Origin: Acidobacteriota bacterium
GTDB lineage: Bacteria > Acidobacteriota > Thermoanaerobaculia > Gp7-AA8
DNA: 49,511 bases
Assembly: GCA_021781455.1 (NCBI GenBank)
Contig: JAJXWV010000008.1
Coordinates: 1 to 49,511 of the forward strand
Reading direction: 5' to 3'
Shown piece by piece: positions 1 through 7,048 of the stretch. The position numbers were made by a program, and so were the translations under genes. Each line of letters starts with the position of its first letter. The stretch's first letter is position 1. The notes beneath the pieces were generated by a model. That model searched no databases and was not told the origin of the DNA. It was given only the letters and a program-made list of their open reading frames with translations.

Positions 1-83
1 AGGCGTACTCGTTCCGCATCTACACCCGCGCCCAACGCTCTGCACTCTCATTCACCGAGCAGCCCGATCTCGGCTTAACTTAA
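1..83 (+). CDS. C-terminal end of an unrecognised protein (partial)
   Basis: The third reading frame is open from the window edge to TAA at 81-83 and encodes about 26 residues ending in SFTEQPDLGLT. The other two forward frames read as low-complexity or unlikely peptides. The fragment is too short to assign a family. It ends 11 bases before an intergenic element that starts at 95, and this element-right-after-stop arrangement recurs through the window. It may also be non-coding. Confidence 0.3.
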   Translation, partial: AYSFRIYTRAQRSALSFTEQPDLGLT

Positions 84-94
84 GGCCATTGGCT

Positions 95-415
95 TGTCAT
101 CCCGAGCGCGCGAATCGCGCAGGCGCAACACCAACGAGAAGAAACGTTCGATCGTTCCCCCTCTCCCCGCCGTAGCGGGGAGAGGGCCGGGGTGAGGGGT
201 CTCGTCCTGGTTCAAAAGGAGACCCCTTGTACGCCTTCGGCACCTTCTCCCCGCTGCGGCGGGGAGAAGGGCAACAAACGCGAGAGCCCGCATAAACACT
301 GGGAGTTTCTTGGAAGCCGCGCAGAGGGCGAGGGATCCCCCGCCAACTCGGGGCGGGCCGGTTGAATGAAGTGTGCGGGGGATTCCTCGCCGCGCTGCGC
401 CGGCTCGGAATGACA
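95..415. mobile_element. MITE-like element, copy 1, with TGTCATYCCGAGC ends
   Basis: This element fills the 380-base gap before the dihydrouridine synthase. Its ends are imperfect inverted repeats: TGTCATCCCGAGC at 95-107 and GCTCGGAATGACA at 403-415, matching at 12 of 13 positions. Inside are two strong stem-loops, CCCTCTCCCCGC/GCGGGGAGAGGG near 159-186 and CCTTCTCCCCGC-type near 243-270. Related copies lie at 2501-2761 (reversed) and 38183-38519 (same orientation). They share the paired hairpins and an internal AGAGCCCGCATAAACACT segment. There is no open reading frame of its own and no obvious target-site duplication, so it would be a non-autonomous element if mobile. Confidence 0.6.
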
Positions 416-463
416 GTCGCTGGAACACCGAGACCCCGCCTGGCGTTAAGCTCTATTCCAGCG

Positions 464-1447
464 ATGAATTACCTCGATCGCAGCTTCGAGATCGGCGGGG
501 TGCACATCGACCCGCCGCTTGCCCTCGCGCCGATGGCCGAGGTTACCGACGTCTATTACCGCTCGCTGATCAAGGAGCTCGGCGGTGTCGGCCTCGTCGT
601 GTCGGAGTTCGTTTCCGCGGAAGGGCTGTCGCGCAAGAACGACCGTAGCCACCGCATGCTCGCGTTCAGCGAAGACGAGCGGCCGATCGCCATTCAGATC
701 TACGGCGGAGACCCCGATCGGATGGACGACGCGGCGGCCATCGTCGAGAAGAAGGGCGTGGACATCGTCGACATCAACATGGGCTGCCCGGTGAAGAAGA
801 TCGTGAACAGCGGCGCGGGCTCGGGGATGCTCAAGGACTTCGACAAGGCCGCGCGCGTCGTCGATCGCATCCGCCGCCGGGTGAAGATTCCGGTGACGGT
901 AAAGGTGCGCAAGGGATGGGAGAGCGACGACGTTCTTCCGTTGCTGAAGCGCTTCGAAGAGATCGGCGTGTCCGCGATTGCCATCCACGGGCGGACGCGC
1001 AGCGAGGCCTATACCGGCGCGAGCGACTGGAACTACATCGCCCAGGTGAAGAGCGCGCTGAAGATCCCGGTGTGGGGAAACGGCGATGTGAAGACGCCCG
1101 CCGACGCCGTGCGCATGTTCGAGACCACCGGCGTGGACGGCGTCATGATCGGCCGAGCGGCGCTGCACAACCCGTTCATCTTTCGTGACGTCGCCGCGTT
1201 TTCCGCGGGCCGGCCCGTGCTCGACGAGGTCGAGCGGCGCATCGACGCCATGCAGCGCTACCTGTCCAAGGTGGACGGCGCGCCGCAGGTCGAGAAGTGG
1301 AAGCTGCACAAAGCGCGCACGCTGGTGGGCTGGTTCTCCCGCGGCATTCCTCACGGCAAGGACATCCGCGTCGGCCTGCAGGACATCACCTGCGTCGGCG
1401 ACGTGCAGCGCATCCTCGACAACTTCCGCGCCTCGGTCGCCGCATGA
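464..1447 (+). CDS. dusB: tRNA-dihydrouridine synthase, DusB-like
   Basis: This 327-residue protein reduces uridine to 5,6-dihydrouridine in tRNA, using FMN and NADPH in the cytoplasm. A TIM-barrel Dus fold is indicated by LALAPMAEVTD near the N-terminus, INMGCPVKKIVNSGAG with the catalytic cysteine at about residue 108, the substrate-loop segment VKVRKGWESDD, AIHGRTRSEAYTG, and the FMN-phosphate segment GNGDVKTPADA followed by DGVMIGRAALHNPF. Length is normal for the family. I chose the ATG at 464 because the family starts at about this point. The frame is open 102 bases further upstream, but that part lies in the MITE-like element. No strong ribosome binding site is visible. The exact Dus subclass is an inference. 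Confidence 0.9.
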   Translation: MNYLDRSFEIGGVHIDPPLALAPMAEVTDVYYRSLIKELGGVGLVVSEFVSAEGLSRKNDRSHRMLAFSEDERPIAIQIYGGDPDRMDDAAAIVEKKGVDIVDINMGCPVKKIVNSGAGSGMLKDFDKAARVVDRIRRRVKIPVTVKVRKGWESDDVLPLLKRFEEIGVSAIAIHGRTRSEAYTGASDWNYIAQVKSALKIPVWGNGDVKTPADAVRMFETTGVDGVMIGRAALHNPFIFRDVAAFSAGRPVLDEVERRIDAMQRYLSKVDGAPQVEKWKLHKARTLVGWFSRGIPHGKDIRVGLQDITCVGDVQRILDNFRASVAA

Positions 1448-1554
1448 GAGTGCTGAGTACTGAGTGCTGAGTACTGAGTAGACTTCGCTTCGCGTCCCAG
1501 GACTCAGGACTCAGCACTCAGTACTCAGCACTCAGTACTCAGTACTCAGCACTC
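1446..1554. repeat. Inverted repeat of CTGAGTACTGAGTG words filling a gene junction
   Basis: The left arm (1446-1480) is a run of GAGTGCTGAGTACT-like words. The right arm (1501-1554) is the complementary run CTCAGTACTCAGCACTC, repeated. A loop of about 20 bases separates them. The arm begins inside the stop codon of the dihydrouridine synthase gene (1445-1447) and ends on the base before the ATG at 1555, so nothing else fits in this junction. The same word family occurs at 24569-24754, 27076-27163 and, with CTGAGTCCTGAGT, at 34555-34613. Confidence 0.9.
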
Positions 1555-2517
1555 ATGCCTTTCCCCGAGCACATCGCAAACATCCTCGAAGCCTACGGCG
1601 TGCAGAGCGCCACGAAGGCCGCGCTGTACGACCTCTACATCGCCATGGGCAGCGAGGTGCTCGAAGTGTTCGGCGACATTGCCGAGGCGGTGCCGGATGT
1701 GTCGGCCCTGGGACCGGAGGAAACGCAGACCATCCGGGAGCGCGTGGTCGAGCGGTATCTCCGTCGTAACCATCCGCAATGGCTGACGGGAACGCCCACG
1801 GCGAGCCTGTGGTGCCCGCGTGCTCTGGAAGGGCGGGCCACTGGAGCGGCGGTGCCGTTAGGCGCCGATGCCCTGGAGCGCGCCAACCAGACCGCACGAG
1901 CCGTGGTTGGTCCTTCGCAACCTCTCGCCGACGGCGTACTCGTCCTGGGACGGAACGCGCACTTTGGAGGGCGGGACGGGTCGGTTTCTTTCGACGTCGT
2001 CGCCGCTGCCATCGACGATGCGATCGCAATCGGCAAAGCGGCGGGGCAGCAGCACACCTTGCCGGGATCGGCCGGCGAGACCAGCGGGAGCTACGACGGT
2101 GAGCGGCGCGTGGGGCTGATCTGGGAAGTGCAGCCGAACGTGTTCAAACCTTCGGGCGACCGGAATCGCGCGATCGCGAAGATCTACCGGAAGCACCGCA
2201 ACTGGCACGTGGTGACCCTGGCCGCTGCCATCGATTGGTTTCGTATCCAGCACTGCACGGTGTTCGTCCTGCGCGGTGAGGCGCTGGCCACCACGCACGA
2301 GGTCAATCCGCAGAAACCGGTCTCCGAGACGATTGTGGCGCACCACAACCGCACGGTCGGGGACGTGGTGGCAGCGATGGGGCTGGCGCTCGGGGAGCCC
2401 GCCGACCTCGACGAGATGCAGTTGCTCGATTCCGCGGTCATGAACCACGCCCTGCGCCAGCACGTGCTCCGCAACGGAGCCGACGGCGCGATCTGGCGCC
2501 TGTCATCCCGAGCGTGA
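1555..2517 (+). CDS. Hypothetical protein, 320 residues
   Basis: I do not recognise a family. The reading frame has the strong third-position G/C bias of its neighbours, so it is likely real. There is no signal peptide and no membrane segment. The N-terminal 80 residues look helical (HIANILEAYGVQSATKAAL). The middle holds a GxxGGRDGSVSFDV segment, and the C-terminal half has WHVVTLAAAIDWFRIQHCTVFVL, which suggests a mixed alpha/beta fold. The ATG at 1555 sits directly after a repeat arm, with no Shine-Dalgarno sequence. The last residues and the TGA (2515-2517) lie inside the left end of the MITE-like element at 2501, so the original C-terminus may have been altered by its insertion. Confidence 0.7.
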   Translation: MPFPEHIANILEAYGVQSATKAALYDLYIAMGSEVLEVFGDIAEAVPDVSALGPEETQTIRERVVERYLRRNHPQWLTGTPTASLWCPRALEGRATGAAVPLGADALERANQTARAVVGPSQPLADGVLVLGRNAHFGGRDGSVSFDVVAAAIDDAIAIGKAAGQQHTLPGSAGETSGSYDGERRVGLIWEVQPNVFKPSGDRNRAIAKIYRKHRNWHVVTLAAAIDWFRIQHCTVFVLRGEALATTHEVNPQKPVSETIVAHHNRTVGDVVAAMGLALGEPADLDEMQLLDSAVMNHALRQHVLRNGADGAIWRLSSRA

Positions 2518-2761
2518 GCGAGGGATGTGGGCGGCTGGGTGGCGCCAGAAAGCAAGTCTTTACGCGGGCTCTGGCGTTGGTTGCCCTTCTCCCCGCCGCA
2601 GCGGGGAGAAGGTGCCGAAGGCGGATGAGGGGCCTTTCTCTCGAACAAGAACGAGACCCCTCACCCCGGCCCTCTCCCCGCTGCGGCGGGGAGAGGGGGA
2701 ACGATCGCCCGTTTCTTGTCTTCGGTGTCGCGCCTGCGCGATTCGGATGTTCGCGATGACA
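2501..2761. mobile_element. MITE-like element, copy 2 (reversed)
   Basis: The element starts with TGTCATCCCGAGC at 2501-2513 and ends near GCGATGACA at 2761. It carries the same two hairpins as the copies at 95 and 38183, but in reverse order and orientation (CCTTCTCCCCGC type near 2586, then CCCTCTCCCCGC type near 2671). Its left end encodes the C-terminus and stop codon of the preceding gene. It accounts for nearly all of the 301-base gap before the peptidase gene. Confidence 0.6.
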
Positions 2762-2818
2762 AAGCTTCCAGCGTTCGCGATCCCCTTTATCATTGCGGCT
2801 TTTCCGAAGGAGCGCTCG

Positions 2819-5212
2819 ATGAAAACCGCCGTCCTCATCTTCCTCGCCGCCGCGTCCGTTCTGGCGCAGGCACCCGCGACTCAGCCGCCGCAGCCGCAGC
2901 GCCTGGTCCTGACCATCGACACCATCATGCGCGGGCCGTCGCTCACCGGCTACGAGCCGCGCGACGTGCGCTGGTCGCCCGACGGCCAGTCCGTGTACTT
3001 CGGCTGGAAAGAGCGCACGGAACCGATCGAGAAGGACTTCGACACGTACGTCGTCGGCCGGGACGGCCAGGGGCTGCGGAAATTGAGCGAAGACGAGGCG
3101 AAGAACGCCCCACCGGTTCGCGCCGTCTGGACGCGCGACAGGACGCGCGCCGTGTTCGTCGACGACGGAGACGTCTTCCTCTGGGCCGCCGGCCGCCGCC
3201 GGAACATCACCAACACCGAAGAGCCGGAGTCGAACGCCCGCTTCACCCACGACGAGCGGCACGTGACCTTCGTCCGCGACAACAACCTGTTCGTCGTCTC
3301 GCTCGATGACGGCACGCTCGAACAGAAGACCTACATCGTCAGTGCGGACGAAAAGACTCCGCTGTGGGACGAGAAGAAGGGCACCGCCAACGACGAGTGG
3401 ATCAAGTCCGAGGAACGAACCCTCATCGAAACGGTCGACCGGCGTGCAAAAAAGCTCGAGGAAGAAGAGGCCAAACGGAAGCGGGAGCACCCCATCAAGC
3501 CGTTCAAGCTCGAGAAGAAGGAACGAGTCGCCGACCTGCAGCTCAGTCCCGACGGCAAGTACGCCATCGCCTCGTTCACGACCGATGTGGCCAAGGTGAA
3601 GAAGACGATCGTCCCGAATTACGTGACCGAGAGCGCGTATACCGAGGAGATCCCGTCGAGAGAAAAAGCAGGCGACATTCTCACCGTCACGCGCATCGCG
3701 TCGATCTCGACCTCGACCGGCGAGGTGAAGTGGTTCGAGACCGGTCTCAAAGCGGCTCCGCCGACCGCCGTCGCCCAGCCGCAGTCGAAGCAGGAAACGA
3801 AGGAGCGCGAATCGGCCACCGAGCAGATGGGAGCTCAGGAGCGCGGGACGACGGCCGCCGTCGAGGATCGCGCCGTCAACTTCGGTCCGGTACGCTTTTC
3901 CGACGACGGCAGCAAGGCCTTCGTCACTCTTCGCGCCGCGGATAACAAGGACTGGTGGCTCTTTTCGTTCGACCCGGTCAGTGCCAGAGGGCGCGTTCTC
4001 GCGACCACGCACGACGACGCCTGGGTGCGCCGGATGTTCCGTAACACCGGCTGGCTTCCCGACAGCGAGCGTATCTGGTTCATCTCCGAGGCCAGCGGCT
4101 ACGCGCATCTGTACGTCGTTCCGTTCAGCGCTGGGCAGCCGCAGCAGCTCACCAGCGGCAAGTGGGAGGTCGACGAGGCCGACATCTCCGACGACAAGAA
4201 GAGTTTTCTGCTCACGACGAGCGAGGAGTCGCCCTACGAGCGTCACCTCTATCGCATGCCTCTGGCCGGCGGCGCGCGCGTGAAGCTGACCTCAGCGCCG
4301 GGGCGGCACGATGCCGTCGTTTCGCCTGACGGCGCCGACGTCGCCGACGTCTATTCGTACACGAACAAGCCGCCCGAGCTGTATGTCGGAAAGACGAAGG
4401 TCACGACTTCGCCGGCCCCCGAGTTCTTCACCTATCTGTGGGTCGACGTCCCGATCACGACCTACAAGGCGAGCGACGGCGCCGACGTGCCGGTACAAGT
4501 CTTCAAGCCGGCGAACTGGAAGCCGGGCGGTCCGGCAGTCGTCTTCGTTCATGGAGCCGGTTACGCGCAGAACGTCGACCGCTGGTGGGGCTTCTATTCG
4601 CGTGAGTACATGTTCCACCACTTCCTGATGGAGCACGGGTACATCGTCCTGAACGCCGATTACCGCGCCTCCGCGGGATACGGTCGCGACTGGAGAACGG
4701 CCATCTACCGGCACATGGGAGGGCGCGACCTCGAGGACGAAGTCGATGCCGCGAAGTACCTCGTCAGCCACTACGGCGTCGACCCGAAGCGCATCGGCAT
4801 GTACGGCGGCAGCTACGGCGGATTCATGACCCTGATGGCCATGTTCACGGCGCCCGGCGTCTTCACCTCGGGCGCAGCGCTGCGTCCCGTCAGCGACTGG
4901 TCCGCGTACAACCATCCGTACACCTCGGACATCCTGAACACGCCGGTTACGGATCCCGTCGCGTATCGGCAATCGTCTCCGATCTACTTCGCGAATGGGC
5001 TGAAGGGGAACCTGCTGATCTGTCACGGCGTCGTCGATACGAACGTTCACTTCCAGGACACCGTCCGCCTTGTGCAGCGCCTGATCGAGCTGCGGAAGGA
5101 GAATTGGAACCTGGCGATCTATCCGATGGAGAACCACGGATTTGTGGAGCCGGCGAGCTGGGCGGACGAGTACAAGCGGATCTTCAAGCTGTTCGAGACG
5201 ACGTTGAAGTGA
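2819..5212 (+). CDS. Secreted S9 family (prolyl oligopeptidase-like) peptidase
   Basis: A 797-residue serine peptidase of the prolyl oligopeptidase/dipeptidyl-peptidase clan, predicted to be exported. The N-terminus MKTAVLIFLAAASVLAQA is a signal peptide. Residues about 30-560 read as a beta-propeller (repeated SPDG, TRDR and SDDGS turns). The alpha/beta-hydrolase domain follows, with GGSYGGF holding the nucleophile at about Ser665, VDTNVH with Asp740, and ENHGF with His773. The ATG at 2819 is preceded by AAGGA at 7-base spacing, which fixes the start; the frame is open further upstream through the MITE-like element. A charged KKLEEEEAKRKRE insertion lies near residue 220. Its likely role is periplasmic peptide breakdown; substrate specificity cannot be read from the sequence. 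Confidence 0.93.
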   Translation: MKTAVLIFLAAASVLAQAPATQPPQPQRLVLTIDTIMRGPSLTGYEPRDVRWSPDGQSVYFGWKERTEPIEKDFDTYVVGRDGQGLRKLSEDEAKNAPPVRAVWTRDRTRAVFVDDGDVFLWAAGRRRNITNTEEPESNARFTHDERHVTFVRDNNLFVVSLDDGTLEQKTYIVSADEKTPLWDEKKGTANDEWIKSEERTLIETVDRRAKKLEEEEAKRKREHPIKPFKLEKKERVADLQLSPDGKYAIASFTTDVAKVKKTIVPNYVTESAYTEEIPSREKAGDILTVTRIASISTSTGEVKWFETGLKAAPPTAVAQPQSKQETKERESATEQMGAQERGTTAAVEDRAVNFGPVRFSDDGSKAFVTLRAADNKDWWLFSFDPVSARGRVLATTHDDAWVRRMFRNTGWLPDSERIWFISEASGYAHLYVVPFSAGQPQQLTSGKWEVDEADISDDKKSFLLTTSEESPYERHLYRMPLAGGARVKLTSAPGRHDAVVSPDGADVADVYSYTNKPPELYVGKTKVTTSPAPEFFTYLWVDVPITTYKASDGADVPVQVFKPANWKPGGPAVVFVHGAGYAQNVDRWWGFYSREYMFHHFLMEHGYIVLNADYRASAGYGRDWRTAIYRHMGGRDLEDEVDAAKYLVSHYGVDPKRIGMYGGSYGGFMTLMAMFTAPGVFTSGAALRPVSDWSAYNHPYTSDILNTPVTDPVAYRQSSPIYFANGLKGNLLICHGVVDTNVHFQDTVRLVQRLIELRKENWNLAIYPMENHGFVEPASWADEYKRIFKLFETTLK

Positions 5213-5232
5213 GGGTGGCGACACGCGGCCCC

Positions 5233-5386
5233 GGGTGTAGGACAGGCTTTCCAGCCTGTCCTCCCGTGTAGGACAGGCTTTCCAGCCTGTCCCCCCGTGT
5301 AGGACAGGCTTTCTAGCCTGTCCCCCCGGTGTACCGCGTGTCCGGACTAGCAGGAGGACAGGCTGGAAAGCCTGTCCTACACGGGC
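5233..5386. repeat. GGACAGGCTTTCCAGCC repeat: three direct copies and one inverted
   Basis: Three near-identical units (5235, 5266 and 5297) read GTGTAGGACAGGCTTT followed by CCAGCCTGTCC. A single reverse-complement copy follows at about 5354-5385, so the region can fold as one long arm or as several small hairpins. Each unit is itself nearly palindromic (GGACAGGCT/AGCCTGTCC). It fills the junction between the S9 peptidase and RimO, both on the plus strand. The third direct copy has one change (TTTCTAGCC). Confidence 0.9.
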
Positions 5387-5425
5387 AGAATAGCGCCGCA
5401 ATCCCAGCTGTTGCGACAAACTCCG

Positions 5426-6802
5426 ATGACCGCACTCCCTCAGCCGAAGCCTGTCCGCAAGGTGGGCATGATCTCTCTCGGGTGTCCGAAGAACCTCGTC
5501 GACGCCGAGATCATGCTCGGGCAGTTGAAGGCGGACAGCGAGGTCCTCATCACGAATGACCTCGACGAGGCGGACGTGGTCATCGTCAACACCTGCGGCT
5601 TCATCGACGCCGCCAAGCAGGAGTCGATCGACACGATCCTCGAGGTCGCGGAGCGGAAGGGCAAGGGGCTGGAGCGGCTCATCGTCAGCGGCTGCATGGT
5701 CCAGAAGTACCGCAGCGACCTGCAGCAGTCGATTCCGGAGATCGACGCCTTCGTCGGGCTCGATCATCTCGAGAAGATCACGGAGGCCGTCAGCGGCGAC
5801 GTGGACGACGCAGCGCCGGCCAAGCGGAAGATGTCGGTGCGGCTCTACGAAGACCTGCCGCGCGTTCTCACGCACGGCACCGCGCACGCATACCTGAAGG
5901 TCTCGGAAGGCTGCTCGAATCCCTGCACGTTCTGCGCGATTCCGCAGATGCGGGGCAAGTTCAGGTCAAGGACCATTGCCTCGCTCGTCCGCGAAGCACA
6001 GCAGCTGCAGCAGCAGGGCGTGCTCGAGCTGAACCTCGTGGCGCAGGACACCACTCGCTACGGCCAGGACATCGGTCTCGATCACGGCCTGACCGAGCTG
6101 TTCAAGGCGCTGCTCGGCGAGACCGATTTTCAGTGGATCCGGTTCCTCTACGCCTATCCGGGCTCGCTCGACTGGTCGCTCTTCGAGCTGATGGGTCGCG
6201 AGAAGCGCTTCGCGTCGTACTGCGATATCCCCCTGCAGCACGTCTCCGCGAGCGTCCTCCAGAAGATGCGCCGCCCGGGATCTCCGAAGGAATACCGGGA
6301 GATGATCACGCGGATGCGCAACCTCGTGCCCGACCTGACGCTGCGCACGACGTTCATCACCGGGCATCCCGGCGAGACGCCGAAGGACTTCGGCGAGCTC
6401 CACGACTTCGTCGAATGGGCGCAGTTCGAGAACATGGGAGCGTTCGTCTACTCGCCGGAAGACCACACGCTGGCGGCGAAGCTCGAGGACGTGCCGACGC
6501 GCAAGACCGCCGAGCGGCGCCGCGCCAAGCTGCTCGAGCTGCAGCAGTCGATCTCGCTCGGGCGCAACGAGGCGAAGATCGGTCAGACGTTCGACGCGAT
6601 CATCACGGGCGTCTGCGAAGAGACCGAGCATCTCCTGGAGGGCCGCCTCGCCAGCCAGGCGCCGGAGATCGACGGCCGTCTGCTGATCAACGACGGGATC
6701 GAGCTGCTGCCGAAACAACTGCCCGCATTCGCCCGCGTCGAGATCACGGACGCGCATCCGTACGATCTGGTGGGCCGCGTGGTCTCTTCGCCGTCACTCT
6801 GA
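5426..6802 (+). CDS. rimO: Ribosomal protein S12 methylthiotransferase RimO
   Basis: This 458-residue radical-SAM enzyme adds a methylthio group to an aspartate of ribosomal protein S12. The UPF0004 domain has three cluster-binding cysteines, in SLGCPKNLVDAE (about Cys20), NTCGF (Cys57) and SGCM (Cys90). The radical-SAM motif is SEGCSNPCTFC (Cys163, 167 and 170). RimO-type segments LVAQDTTRYG, DIPLQHVS and TFITGHPGET follow. Residues from about 390 form the TRAM domain. SLGCPKNLVDAE favours RimO over MiaB. I took ATG 5426; a TTG at 5411 and an ATG at 5468 are alternatives, and none has a clear ribosome binding site. The last codons and the TGA at 6800-6802 lie inside the left arm of the inverted repeat 6791-7030. 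Confidence 0.95.
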   Translation: MTALPQPKPVRKVGMISLGCPKNLVDAEIMLGQLKADSEVLITNDLDEADVVIVNTCGFIDAAKQESIDTILEVAERKGKGLERLIVSGCMVQKYRSDLQQSIPEIDAFVGLDHLEKITEAVSGDVDDAAPAKRKMSVRLYEDLPRVLTHGTAHAYLKVSEGCSNPCTFCAIPQMRGKFRSRTIASLVREAQQLQQQGVLELNLVAQDTTRYGQDIGLDHGLTELFKALLGETDFQWIRFLYAYPGSLDWSLFELMGREKRFASYCDIPLQHVSASVLQKMRRPGSPKEYREMITRMRNLVPDLTLRTTFITGHPGETPKDFGELHDFVEWAQFENMGAFVYSPEDHTLAAKLEDVPTRKTAERRRAKLLELQQSISLGRNEAKIGQTFDAIITGVCEETEHLLEGRLASQAPEIDGRLLINDGIELLPKQLPAFARVEITDAHPYDLVGRVVSSPSL

Positions 6803-7030
6803 GCCGGCGGAGCCGCGGGGGGGCGGTGGTCGGGTGGAGCGGCGGAGCGCGGCGAAGAGTCTCAAACCTGCGGATGGTCCGCGCGACCGACGCTCACCGC
6901 GAGCGCTCGACAAATCGAGCGATCTTCGATCACGGTCACATCACCGGCATCTTTCTATCTGGAGACTCTTCGCCGCGCTCCGCCGCGCACCCACCCAGCC
7001 ACCCGCGGCTCCGCCGGCTCAGAGTGACGG
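6791..7030. mobile_element. Nested inverted repeat with GTCACTCTGAGCC ends
   Basis: The outer arms, 6791-6819 and 7002-7030, are perfect 29-base inverted repeats beginning CCGTCACTCTGAGCC. A second perfect inverted repeat of 24 bases is nested inside at 6839-6862 and 6963-6986 (left arm ends GGCGAAGAGTCT). The loop of about 100 bases is unique. The element sits between the convergent rimO and phosphatase genes, and its left arm supplies the rimO stop codon. The ends resemble those of 9203-9416 and, more distantly, the TGTCATYCCGAGC elements. There is no open reading frame of its own. Confidence 0.8.
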
Positions 7031-7048
7031 GGCAGACCTCGCGCCGAC

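Noticed and set aside
75-428. Open frame within the first MITE-like element
   Set aside because: It is composed entirely of the element's hairpins and ends. Similar frames appear in the other copies only because the element is repeated.
446-1354. Long minus-strand open frame opposite the dihydrouridine synthase gene
   Set aside because: Shadow frame of a GC-rich gene; the plus strand encodes a clear Dus protein. The same applies to other long antisense or alternative frames, for example opposite the S9 peptidase (2438-4246), rimO (4292-5887), the TonB receptor (9793-11691), PgeF/PBP (30477-32651 and 30809-34051) and the poly-HAMP kinase (42610-44889).
5233-5386. Intrinsic terminator of the S9 peptidase gene
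   Set aside because: The hairpins are strong, but no T-run follows any of them on either strand; kept as a repeat, with a possible terminating role untested.
5411-5425. TTG start for RimO
   Set aside because: The ATG 15 bases later is as plausible by context and no ribosome binding site favours the TTG.
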